From contig JAKAQR010000006.1 of NCBI GenBank assembly GCA_021819725.1, positions 62,001 to 126,000 of the forward strand: DNA of 64,000 nt, given 5' to 3'. The notes below the pieces were generated by a model that did no database searches, had not been told where the DNA came from, and worked only from the letters and a program-made list of their open reading frames with translations. Position numbers and translations under genes: made by a program. Shown here piece by piece: positions 56,963 through 64,000 of this stretch. The stretch's first letter is position 1. Each line of letters begins with the position of its first letter. The stretch is from Actinomycetes bacterium. Lineage in GTDB: Bacteria; Actinomycetota; Acidimicrobiia; Acidimicrobiales; Acidimicrobiaceae.

Positions 56963-57848
56963 TGGTCTCGAAGTACAGGACTTAACGCATCTTGCATACC
57001 GAGAGGAGTTCTTGCATCGCCTACAGCGCAAGGAGATCCTACACGGCATGAGCTTTCACCTGGAAGCCTCGAGGGTTACGGGTCTTGTTGGGCAAATCGG
57101 AGCCGGTAAGACGACCCTCCTGCACTGTCTCGCGGGCCTGCGTCCCATCCTCTCAGGCAAAGCTACCCTCGACGGCCAGCCTCTTCGCCGTGGTGATCTC
57201 GCGCTCGTCGACCAACGGGCATCGCTGCCCCAAGAACTGACTATCGCCGATCTTGGACACCTGTGTGAGGGCTATAACACCGGCTTCGATCGAGCCCTCT
57301 TCATGAAGCTCATCGACCGCTTTGATCTCGCTATGAACGTCCGTATCAAACGAGTCTCGGAGGGTCAACGTAAAGTCGTCGCTATCGCCACCGCTCTAGC
57401 GAGACATGCTCGACTGCTGCTCCTAGACGAGCCGCTCGCATCGCTCGATCCTATGTCACGACGTGCCATCATGGGTGAGGTCCTTGCAACCGCCCACGAA
57501 GACGGAACGACCATACTGCTCTCCTCACACCTCGTCACCGATATCGAACGCGATTGTGACTGGTTGCTCATCCTCGATCGCGGCTACCTTCTCGTCTCCG
57601 AGTCCATCGACACATTGATCGAGCGTCACGTCTACCTCGCGGATACCCACGACACGAGTGGCACCGTGGTCACCGCTGGCGGCGGTCGATCGCTTGTGCG
57701 ACGTAGCGGTCCAAGTGATGACGATCTCGAGCACCCTGGCCTCGAGGAGATTGTCATCGGCTATCTCAATGGTGCCCAACAACAACGTGAACACGAAGAT
57801 GTCCCACCAGGCTTCGTGTCCACCATCAACGAAGGAGAGCACGCGTGA
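56952..57848 (+). CDS. ABC transporter ATP-binding protein (YtrB-like)
   Basis: A 298-aa ATPase: Walker A GQIGAGKTT, degenerate signature VSEGQRKVVAIATAL (second and third residues differ from LSGGQ), Walker B LLLLDEPLASLDP, H-loop LSSHLVTDIERD. GTG start; overlaps the permease gene by 4 nt. Member of a GntR-controlled module that often responds to envelope-active compounds. Confidence 0.88.
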   Translation: MQHSGLEVQDLTHLAYREEFLHRLQRKEILHGMSFHLEASRVTGLVGQIGAGKTTLLHCLAGLRPILSGKATLDGQPLRRGDLALVDQRASLPQELTIADLGHLCEGYNTGFDRALFMKLIDRFDLAMNVRIKRVSEGQRKVVAIATALARHARLLLLDEPLASLDPMSRRAIMGEVLATAHEDGTTILLSSHLVTDIERDCDWLLILDRGYLLVSESIDTLIERHVYLADTHDTSGTVVTAGGGRSLVRRSGPSDDDLEHPGLEEIVIGYLNGAQQQREHEDVPPGFVSTINEGEHA

Positions 57849-58894
57849 ACCTGATCACCGACCCCTCAACGAACACGAGGAGACCCCCGCTCCTCCACTC
57901 AAGCCGCAGCAACCTCCTCTACGAGTCCCGAGTACTGACCCTTTTTCTTGTCACCCTCAGCCTTGAGATCATCTGGTGGGCCATCGCCTGGATCCTGCTG
58001 CATACTTACCCGACGTATCGACCTGGCGTCAACCTGCCGATGAACCGGACGATATCGATCATCACCGGAGTATCCATCGCGCTTGCCTTCATCATTCCCG
58101 TCGTCATTCCGATCGGCTCGTTAGGGGCCCGCATCGCGAATGCCTTCGACGATGGTTCAGGCTCGTATCTCTTCACCCAAGGGATATCGCGGCGGCGCTG
58201 GCTCGTCACCAACCTCCTCGTCGCGCTTTCGATGACGGCGGTCCTCTCCATTGTCTCGGCAAGTGGCTTTCGATTTCTCGTCGCGCCTCACCTCCTGAGC
58301 CCGACACCACCGTATTGGAGCTATTTCTTCGAGCTTGGGCCAGCCGCAATCGGCTACTCCCTGATACTGACCGCAATGACCTGCCTCTTGGGACTCGTCA
58401 CCAAAGCACCGACGGTCACCACCCTCATCAGCATTCTCCTCGCCCTCCTTCTCCTCCCCATCGGGATCAACATCTCCTTACGCCTTCTCCCCACCGACTC
58501 CACCTCAGGCCCGTACCTGTTGACCGGAGTGGCCGCCCTCAAAGCGAACGGTGGACCCCTTGGGAGCAATGTACATAACGCGGTGGCCTTTAACTCACTA
58601 TCCCCGCCCGTAAATAGCGATGCGATCAGCACCACCTACCTCGATCACGGCCGTCCAATGGACTTCCTCCACATGATCACCCTTCAGAACCACTGCGCAA
58701 GTGCTGATGGTCAACTCAACGTAGCGAGCTCAAAACCTGCCTGTCAGGAACTTCGATCGATTCGAGAGATCATCACCTATCAGCCAGCCAGTCACTTCAC
58801 CCCACTCCAATGGCGGACACTCGCTCTCTCGATCATCGTCACCGCCTTTTTGGGGCTTCTTGGTTATCTCCTGATCGACCGACTTCGCATCTAA
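57845..58894 (+). CDS. ABC transporter permease of the GntR module
   Basis: A 349-aa membrane protein with about six helices: the N-terminal LTLFLVTLSLEIIWWAIAWILLH, a central cluster, and the C-terminal LALSIIVTAFLGLLGYLLI. A large extracytoplasmic loop with two cysteines (NHCASADG, KPACQE) lies between the last helices. GTGA overlap with the ATPase. Function unknown. Confidence 0.84.
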   Translation: MNLITDPSTNTRRPPLLHSSRSNLLYESRVLTLFLVTLSLEIIWWAIAWILLHTYPTYRPGVNLPMNRTISIITGVSIALAFIIPVVIPIGSLGARIANAFDDGSGSYLFTQGISRRRWLVTNLLVALSMTAVLSIVSASGFRFLVAPHLLSPTPPYWSYFFELGPAAIGYSLILTAMTCLLGLVTKAPTVTTLISILLALLLLPIGINISLRLLPTDSTSGPYLLTGVAALKANGGPLGSNVHNAVAFNSLSPPVNSDAISTTYLDHGRPMDFLHMITLQNHCASADGQLNVASSKPACQELRSIREIITYQPASHFTPLQWRTLALSIIVTAFLGLLGYLLIDRLRI

Positions 58895-58897
58895 ACC

Positions 58898-58927
58898 CTG
58901 ACAAATCGGGTCATCATCGACTAACGT
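58898..58927 (+). promoter_or_regulatory. ridA promoter, leaderless configuration
   Basis: CTGACA (58898-58903), 18 nt, TAACGT (58922-58927), then 7 nt to the ATG at 58935. Transcription would start at or next to the start codon. Confidence 0.5.
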
Positions 58928-58934
58928 CTGGGGT

Positions 58935-59396
58935 ATGACCATCAACGATCAACTGGCCACATTAGGAATCGAGCTGACCGCGGCTCCAGGAGCGAAGGGG
59001 TCGTATCTGCCCACCCTCGTTGTCGACTCCCTTGTCTACGTCTCGGGCACATTACCGCTCATCGGCGATACGCTCAAGGTGACCGGCATCGTCGGCGATA
59101 CGGTGACCATCGAGGAGGCCCAGGCTGGAGCCCGCCAGTGCATGATCAACATGTTCTCTCGGTTAGCTACCGACCTCGGAGGGCTTGAGAGGATCGCGCA
59201 GTGGGTGAAGCTCACGGGTTTTGTCGCCAGCGCGCCTGGATTTACCGCACAGCCAACGGTAATGAACGCCGCCTCAGATCTGGTGGTGGAGGTCTTTGGG
59301 GATCGCGGACGGCATACGCGATCAGCCGTTGGGGTCAGCTCCCTCCCCCTTGGGACCCCCGTCGAGATCGAGGCGATTCTTCGGCTGGAGGCGTAG
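58935..59396 (+). CDS. ridA: RidA/YjgF family imine deaminase
   Basis: A 153-aa cytosolic trimeric enzyme that hydrolyses reactive enamines/imines. Motifs: LVVDSLVYVSGTLPL, the QCMINMFSRLATDLGGLERI helix, WVKLTGFVASAPGF, and HTRSAVGVSSLPLGTPVEIEAILRL, with the substrate-binding Arg in RSAVGV. Intact copy; its last about 264 bp are duplicated at 60641-60904. In the undisturbed arrangement its 3' end would overlap eamA on the other strand by 75 bp. Confidence 0.93.
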   Translation: MTINDQLATLGIELTAAPGAKGSYLPTLVVDSLVYVSGTLPLIGDTLKVTGIVGDTVTIEEAQAGARQCMINMFSRLATDLGGLERIAQWVKLTGFVASAPGFTAQPTVMNAASDLVVEVFGDRGRHTRSAVGVSSLPLGTPVEIEAILRLEA

Positions 59397-59499
59397 CCGG
59401 GTCGCGGTTCCCAGAAGAAGTCCGCCAAAGACCACGACCACACCGATCACCGCCTGCCAGGTGAGGGTTCTCGTCGCAAGGATCGCTTCACCGATGAGG
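59133..59499. repeat. 367-bp direct repeat, left copy
   Basis: Same orientation as 60641-61007 (offset 1508 bp), with only two mismatches seen (A/G in GGTTAGCTAC, A/T in AATGAACGCC). It holds the 3' part of ridA plus the 3' part of eamA. Together with the right copy it brackets the MNT-HEPN cassette. Confidence 0.95.
59322..59499 (-). pseudogene. eamA 3' fragment (duplicate)
   Basis: The last about 59 codons of the EamA transporter gene, identical to 60830-61007, with no upstream part. It is a dead remnant created when the 367-bp segment was duplicated. Confidence 0.9.
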
Positions 59500-59649
59500 A
59501 GCTGAGGATGCTATGTCGACCAACCGACACAGACGAGAAGGCTAATGGTCATCAATGTCCAACCCGGACGGGGGAATGGCAGCACAATCAAACTCAGCGG
59601 ATCACTGCGGCAAGGAGTTGCGATCGCCTCCAACAAGTACTATGGAGTC

Positions 59650-59973
59650 ATGGTGCGCTTGCAACTCAGCACTGGTCCCGAGCGACCCACAACCCTCGAT
59701 GAGCTCCGCGTCTACAGGAGCGAGATCTTGCGCATTGCGGCCAGCCATGGCGCTTCGAACTTGCGGGTTTTTGGGTCACTAGCCAGAGGCACCTCCGGAA
59801 CTGAAAGCGACATCGACCTCCTTGTGGACTTCGATCGCGGCCGAACTCTCATCGACTATGTCGGGCTTTGGAGAGATCTCGAGTTACTCCTAGGATGCTC
59901 CGTCGACGTCGTCAGTTCCGGTGGTCTGACTGAGCGTGATAGTGACATTCTCGACGACGCACTTTTGCTGTGA
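59650..59973 (+). CDS. MNT-type minimal nucleotidyltransferase antitoxin (MntA-like)
   Basis: A 107-aa protein with the polymerase-beta superfamily motif GSLARGTSGTESDIDLLVDF (GSx10DxD) at about residues 43-62. MntA antitoxins adenylylate the HepT toxin. ATG 59650 gives the domain length; the frame continues about 35 codons upstream in sequence without family character. Overlaps the HEPN gene by 4 nt (GTGA). Confidence 0.9.
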   Translation: MVRLQLSTGPERPTTLDELRVYRSEILRIAASHGASNLRVFGSLARGTSGTESDIDLLVDFDRGRTLIDYVGLWRDLELLLGCSVDVVSSGGLTERDSDILDDALLL

Positions 59974-60347
59974 ACAGCTCTGATAACCAACGAGCCGCCT
60001 CCAAAACGCTCGGAGATCTCTTCGATGCCGCGGAGGCCGCCGCCGAGATCGTCAGCCGTGGGATCGATGCGTGGAGAGAGGATCGCCTCTTGCGTTTGGC
60101 AGGTGAGGCGGTCATTAGCCGGATTGGCGATGCCGCCAACAAGTTACCTGAAGAGGTGCGCCTTTCGACACCGCAGGTGCCGTGGGATGAGATCCGTTCG
60201 AACCGAATTCTCGTCGCCCATATCTACCACCGGATCGACTACGAGATCATCTGGGAAACGCTGGTCAAGGACATCCCACAGATGGTCAATGCGCTCGCAG
60301 GGTGGCGAGAGTGTAACCCTGGTCGGCAAGATGAGCAGGAACACTGA
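59970..60347 (+). CDS. HEPN domain toxin (HepT-like, DUF86)
   Basis: A 125-aa all-helical protein with the RX4HXY motif RILVAHIY and following HRIDYEIIWET, the HEPN ribonuclease site; the tyrosine is the residue AMPylated by MntA in studied systems. GEAVISRIGDAANKLPEEVR is the typical DUF86 helix. Antitoxin gene lies upstream with a GTGA overlap, the standard type VII order. Confidence 0.9.
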   Translation: MNSSDNQRAASKTLGDLFDAAEAAAEIVSRGIDAWREDRLLRLAGEAVISRIGDAANKLPEEVRLSTPQVPWDEIRSNRILVAHIYHRIDYEIIWETLVKDIPQMVNALAGWRECNPGRQDEQEH

Positions 60348-60640
60348 CCCGTCAGCACCCAAGCTGTCCCGGGCGACTCGACGAGTGCAATGTTACTCTC
60401 ACATGTAACCGCGTCTCCCTGGTAATCCATCTCAAGACAACCCTCATGGCGAATTTCATCATCCAAGAACATCTACCACCTCAGCAACCACGACGATTCG
60501 AAGAGGAACCACTGTCGATGCATCGTGCCGATGCAGGATCACTCACCCACTAACGGCCGCCGGTCGACGACGAAGCCAAACACAGAGCGTGGTTCACGTG
60601 AGTATCCCCCTCGCAGCTCCATGCGCTCGAAGCCGTGACG

Positions 60641-60904
60641 CGCCAGTGCATGATCAACATGTTCTCTCGGTTGGCTACCGACCTCGGAGGGCTTGAGAGG
60701 ATCGCGCAGTGGGTGAAGCTCACGGGTTTTGTCGCCAGCGCGCCTGGATTTACCGCACAGCCAACGGTAATGATCGCCGCCTCAGATCTGGTGGTGGAGG
60801 TCTTTGGGGATCGCGGACGGCATACGCGATCAGCCGTTGGGGTCAGCTCCCTCCCCCTTGGGACCCCCGTCGAGATCGAGGCGATTCTTCGGCTGGAGGC
60901 GTAG
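60641..60904 (+). pseudogene. ridA 3' fragment (duplicate)
   Basis: The last about 87 codons of ridA with no promoter or N-terminus, ending at the same TAG. One of the two differences changes Asn to Ile (VMNAAS to VMIAAS). An ATG in it could start at 60650, but the product would lack the first strands of the RidA fold. Confidence 0.88.
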
Positions 60905-61007
60905 CCGGGTCGCGGTTCCCAGAAGAAGTCCGCCAAAGACCACGACCACACCGATCACCGCCTGCCAGGTGAGGGTTCTCGTCGCAAGGATCGCTTCACC
61001 GATGAGG
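60641..61007. repeat. 367-bp direct repeat, right copy
   Basis: Right-hand copy of 59133-59499. Its ends are sharp: upstream bases (GTGACG) and downstream bases (GCTCCG) differ from the left copy. It contains the true 3' end of eamA. Confidence 0.95.
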
Positions 61008-61732
61008 GCTCCGATCGGAATCATGGCGACAAAGAGCCCTGCACGGGCAACCCCTAACCTCGCAAGTCCCTGATACCAGAGGACAAACGAGGCTGCCGAG
61101 ACGGTGAGCCCAAGATAGATGATCGCCACCCACTCGGTGGTGGTTGGCATGGGTAGCCCTCCTCCAAGAGGGGCCGAAGCCGCAAGCATCGTGACTCCAG
61201 CGATCAGTGTCGTCGTGAACGCCGTCGGTATTGCACCGAACTTTCTGACCAAGCCAACTGAGAGCAGCGAGAAGGTTGCATCCGAGAGCATAGCGATCAC
61301 CGCGAACACCAACCCCTTACCTCCAAGGCGGCCTACGTCGTTGACGAGAAGGGAGCCACCAGTGACGATGATGGCAGCGGCGACCACACCACGATCTGGT
61401 CGTTGCCGTTCAGCGAGGGCTCCGACGACGGCCAGCACAATAGGCACACAACCGATGATCACCCCTACCCCTGCAACGGAGGCATCAGACAACGCCTCGA
61501 CGGAGGCGACAGAAAAGAGAGCGAGCCCGACGCCGGAGAGGGTGATCAACGCGATGAGATCTCGCAGGTTTGGGCGGGCTATCGGTTTGACTCGCCCGCG
61601 AAACACCACGAGCAGAATCACAGCACCCACTAGATAGCGAGCCCCTTGGCTAGCGAGCGCAGGATAGGCCACTAAGCGGCTTGTCGCGGCCACCCCAAGG
61701 CCGACAAGCGTCGGAGCGCTGATGGCCGCCAT
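60830..61732 (-). CDS. EamA/DMT family transporter
   Basis: A 300-aa inner-membrane exporter with ten hydrophobic segments in two EamA repeats (ARYLVGAVILLVVFRG ... and YLGLTVSAASFVLWYQGLARLG ... GEAILATRTLTWQAVIGVVVVFGGLLL). ATG 61732 with AAGGA just upstream is preferred; the frame is open to 61789. Its 3' end lies in the right repeat copy and overlaps the ridA fragment antisense. Confidence 0.85.
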   Translation of the reverse strand: MAAISAPTLVGLGVAATSRLVAYPALASQGARYLVGAVILLVVFRGRVKPIARPNLRDLIALITLSGVGLALFSVASVEALSDASVAGVGVIIGCVPIVLAVVGALAERQRPDRGVVAAAIIVTGGSLLVNDVGRLGGKGLVFAVIAMLSDATFSLLSVGLVRKFGAIPTAFTTTLIAGVTMLAASAPLGGGLPMPTTTEWVAIIYLGLTVSAASFVLWYQGLARLGVARAGLFVAMIPIGALIGEAILATRTLTWQAVIGVVVVFGGLLLGTATRLRLQPKNRLDLDGGPKGEGADPNG

Positions 61733-61810
61733 GTATCCTTGAACTGTCGTACGGTTAGCGATGATTGATACTCTAGCAATCGAGACCACACCATCGAAAG
61801 GAGGGGTTCC

Positions 61811-62425
61811 GTGCTGAACCAGGGGTTACAACAACAGGGGTTACGCCAACGGAGTCTGAGTGATCTACTCCCCGAAAGTCTTCTGACCGACCTAGCTTTG
61901 ATCGGAGTCTTCGCCATAACAATTGGCATCTTCGCCCAAATCAGTATCCCGTTGCCGTTCACGCCCGTTCCCATCACCGGTCAGACCTTCGCGGTCCTGA
62001 TCGGAAGCGCCGCACTCGGCCTACGACGCGGAACGCTTGGGAGCCTGCTCTACGTCGGGCTCGGGCTGATGGGAGTGCCTTGGTTTGCTGGAGCCACTGG
62101 TGGTCTCAAAATCGCCGTCGATCCAACTTTTGGCTACCTGCTTGGTTTCATTGCCGCAGGCGCCGTTGTCGGTTACCTCGCCGAGAAGGGCCTTGATCGC
62201 AAATTCGGACGCACCGTATTGCTCATGGCGATTGGTAACGTGATCATCTATAGTTTCGGGATGGGCTTCCTCATGCTCGACCTCCACCTGAGCATCGGTC
62301 GTGGACTCGCGTTGGGCGTCACCCCTTTCCTGTTGGGCGACTTGATTAAGTTACTCTTGGCGACTGGTCTCCTTCCCGGCGCGTGGTACCTACACAACCG
62401 GCTCACCCGGGGCCGCGAAGTCTGA
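61811..62425 (+). CDS. bioY: Biotin transporter BioY
   Basis: A 204-aa S-component of an ECF-type biotin importer with six helices: ISIPLPFTPVPITGQTFAVLIGSAALG is the BioY signature, followed by GLMGVPWFAGATGGLKIAVDPTFGYLLGF. The start GTG 61811 follows AAAGGAGGGG. No EcfA/EcfT genes are adjacent. It is two genes from a biotin-dependent carboxylase, which may explain the placement. Confidence 0.93.
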   Translation: MLNQGLQQQGLRQRSLSDLLPESLLTDLALIGVFAITIGIFAQISIPLPFTPVPITGQTFAVLIGSAALGLRRGTLGSLLYVGLGLMGVPWFAGATGGLKIAVDPTFGYLLGFIAAGAVVGYLAEKGLDRKFGRTVLLMAIGNVIIYSFGMGFLMLDLHLSIGRGLALGVTPFLLGDLIKLLLATGLLPGAWYLHNRLTRGREV

Positions 62426-63059
62426 GCTGGCCCCGATCGAGGAATCCCGTTGGAAAGGGCGCTGGCTCCATTGGTGCACATGCAACAAGAAGCTTCGCAT
62501 ACTGGGTACTTGCCATGGTAGCGAAGCCAAGCGTTGCAAGATGGTCAGTCGGCCACTGCCCATCCACGACACGATACCCAAGGTTGCTCGCGACTCGCAC
62601 CAATGTAAAGAGCGCCAGCTTCGAGGCGTTCGGCACTTGATGAAACATTGATTCGCCGACAAAGATCCCGCCGACGCCAACACCAAAGAGACCACCAACA
62701 AGAGCATCATCTGGACCTCGAACCTCAACCGAATGCAGAAGTCCACGATCGTTGAGTCCGCGATAAAACTCAATCATCGTCCGATCGATCCAGCCACCGG
62801 GTCGTGGTATTTTTGCACAGGAGATCACGACCGCCATCGGATCGATATCGATACCCACGCGATAGGTGCGAAGTAGTTGCTCAGTACTGCGGGGACACCG
62901 TAGTGACCATTCATCGATCACAATCACTGCACGTGTGGAGGGATAGAACCAACCGTAGCCATCAGCGAGCGGCATCGGAAAGATCCCGAGCCGATAGAGG
63001 CGGCCAGCATCGTCAGGGTCGAGCGAAGCGCTAAGGGCCACCAATTCCTCGATCGTCAC
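62403..63059 (-). CDS. aat: Leucyl/phenylalanyl-tRNA--protein transferase
   Basis: N-end-rule enzyme adding Leu/Phe to proteins with N-terminal Lys or Arg, marking them for ClpAP/ClpCP-type degradation. A 218-aa protein: GWFYPSTRAVIVID, WIDRTMIEFYRGLNDRGLLHSVEV, LVGGLFGVGVGGIFVGESMFH and ASKLALFTLV. GTG 63059 chosen because GGAGG lies 7 nt upstream. The 3' end overlaps bioY tail-to-tail by 23 bp. Confidence 0.9.
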   Translation of the reverse strand: MTIEELVALSASLDPDDAGRLYRLGIFPMPLADGYGWFYPSTRAVIVIDEWSLRCPRSTEQLLRTYRVGIDIDPMAVVISCAKIPRPGGWIDRTMIEFYRGLNDRGLLHSVEVRGPDDALVGGLFGVGVGGIFVGESMFHQVPNASKLALFTLVRVASNLGYRVVDGQWPTDHLATLGFATMASTQYAKLLVACAPMEPAPFPTGFLDRGQLRLRGPG

Positions 63060-63106
63060 CGGGCTACCTCCGTGATCGGCAATGGTACCTGATAGCCTAG
63101 AGCAAC

Positions 63107-64000
63107 ATGAGCACTCACCCAATGTCTGCACGGATCGACGAGCTTGAGAAGCGGCGCGACCAGGCTTACCACGCAGGTACAGAGACCGCAGTTGCCAAAC
63201 AACATGGGCAAGGGAAGATGACAGCGCGTGAGCGCGTCGACTACCTCCTCGACGAGGGATCCTTCGAGGAACTCGACCTCCTCGCTCGCCATCGCGCGCA
63301 CGGGATGGGCCTCGATGAACGCCGCCCCTACACCGATGGCGTCATCACCGGTTTTGGCACAATCCACGGCCGACGCGTCTGCCTTTTCGCCCAAGACTTT
63401 ACCGTCTTTGGTGGAGCACTCGGTGAGGTTTTTGCCGAGAAGATCCACAAGGTCATGGATCTTGCCGCCTCGGTCGGTGTTCCCATGATCGGGCTCAACG
63501 ATGGTGCTGGAGCCCGCATCCAAGAAGGCGTCGTCTCTCTCCACTCCTATGGCGGCATCTTTCGGCGCAACGTCGCCTCGTCGGGGGTGATCCCACAGAT
63601 CAGCGTGATACTTGGTCCCTGTGCCGGAGGCGCGGTCTACTCACCGGCCATGACCGACTTCATCTTTATGGTGGAGCAAACGTCACACATGTTCATCACC
63701 GGTCCAGATGTCGTCAAGACAGTTACCGGAGAAGAGGTTTCGCTGGAGGAGCTTGGCGGTGCGATGAGCCATGCGACCAAGTCAGGGGTTGCCTCCTTTG
63801 TGCTCGGTGACGAGAAGGCATGCCTTGACGAGGTCAAGTATCTCCTCGATTTTCTGCCTGCGAACAACCTCGAGTCACCGCCGGCGGTAGAGGCAACCGA
63901 CGACCCCAATCGCCTGAATGAAGTGTTACGTTCCCTCATCCCAGAAAACTCAAATCAGCCATACGAGATGCGCGACGTCATTCGTGAAGTACTCGACCAT
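63107..64000 (+). CDS. Acyl-CoA carboxylase beta (carboxyltransferase) subunit, partial
   Basis: The first 298 codons of a propionyl/acetyl-CoA carboxylase carboxyltransferase; the frame runs off the window. Motifs: KMTARERVDYLLDEGSFEELD, YTDGVITGFGTIHGR, FAQDFTVFGGALGE, DGAGARIQEGV, and SVILGPCAGGAVYSPAMTDF for the acyl-CoA oxyanion pocket. Biotin-dependent, cytosolic. ATG 63107 lies 8 nt after TAGCCT; ATG 63122 is an alternative start. Confidence 0.93.
   Translation, partial: MSTHPMSARIDELEKRRDQAYHAGTETAVAKQHGQGKMTARERVDYLLDEGSFEELDLLARHRAHGMGLDERRPYTDGVITGFGTIHGRRVCLFAQDFTVFGGALGEVFAEKIHKVMDLAASVGVPMIGLNDGAGARIQEGVVSLHSYGGIFRRNVASSGVIPQISVILGPCAGGAVYSPAMTDFIFMVEQTSHMFITGPDVVKTVTGEEVSLEELGGAMSHATKSGVASFVLGDEKACLDEVKYLLDFLPANNLESPPAVEATDDPNRLNEVLRSLIPENSNQPYEMRDVIREVLDH

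Larger units (their letters stand above)
59500..60640. mobile_element. Inserted MNT-HEPN cassette between direct repeats
   Basis: A 1141-bp unique segment lying exactly between two 367-bp direct repeats. No transposase, integrase or terminal inverted repeat is seen. The repeat-cassette-repeat structure is what single-crossover integration of a 1.5-kb circle, or a duplication-insertion repair event, would leave. Besides the two toxin-antitoxin genes it holds about 290 bp (60348-60640) without a recognisable gene. Confidence 0.7.

Noticed and set aside
1..64000. CRISPR array or rRNA operon
   Set aside because: No regularly spaced repeats and no 16S/23S/5S-like sequence were found on reading through.

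Overview
The window is a dense, GC-rich chromosomal segment from an actinobacterium. Evidence for this includes a WhiB-family regulator beside two ArsA-like ATPases, a SigR/RsrA-type sigma/anti-sigma pair, an actinobacterial-type topoisomerase I, a paired trkA (ceoBC-like) locus, a GlnR-like regulator and many ATGA/GTGA gene overlaps. The DUF929 + VKOR pair, the Fbp-type iron importer and the overall gene set suggest an acidophilic, iron-associated lineage such as Acidimicrobiia (Ferrimicrobium-like). This placement is inference; no rRNA is present to settle it.

Layout. 1-8.7 kb: the 3'-truncated clpC, a polyprenyl diphosphate synthase, and a tightly coupled minus-strand operon hpt-folE-folP-folB-folK-coaX-lysS. 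8.7-16.1 kb: tilS, a DUF2342-type metalloprotease and a small zinc protein, the sigR-rsrA stress module, tRNA-Thr(CGT), then topA-tmk-holB. 16.1-20.8 kb: an APC permease with a fused C-terminal OB-fold domain, divergent from two TrkA-type K+ channel regulators and a HAD phosphatase. 21-22.8 kb: a 26-aa membrane microprotein, a principal-type sigma factor and an unknown gene. 22.8-28.1 kb: nadE, then two ABC-2-type exporters. 28.2-33.7 kb: a lipoprotein, a Nudix hydrolase, glutamine synthetase plus a GlnR-like regulator, an ErpA-like Fe-S carrier and an Mrp ATPase. 33.7-37.9 kb: an fbpABC-type iron import operon. 37.9-45.3 kb: DUF2079 protein, Nudix, tRNA-Pro(CGG) squeezed between two genes, a receiver-only protein, two ArsA-like ATPases, WhiB and a second APC permease. 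45.4-46.7 kb: a DUF929/VKOR disulfide pair.

46.8-54.5 kb is one compact operon for urocanate breakdown: NCS1 permease, RpiR regulator, M20 hydrolase, hutF, hutU, hutI. It has no hutH and no classical hutG. 54.7-58.9 kb: an MFS transporter and a GntR(YtrA)-ABC module. 58.9-61.8 kb: ridA and eamA, between which a 1.5-kb block carrying an MntA/HepT-type (MNT-HEPN) toxin-antitoxin pair has been inserted. The block is flanked by 367-bp direct repeats that duplicate the ridA and eamA 3' ends. 61.8-64 kb: bioY, aat and the start of a biotin-dependent acyl-CoA carboxylase beta subunit.

The strongest leads are the repeat-flanked toxin-antitoxin insertion, the permease-OB-fold fusion beside trkA genes, the hut operon in which an M20 enzyme probably replaces the deformylase, the tRNA-Pro whose ends touch both neighbouring coding regions, and the operator and hairpin architecture of the iron importer.
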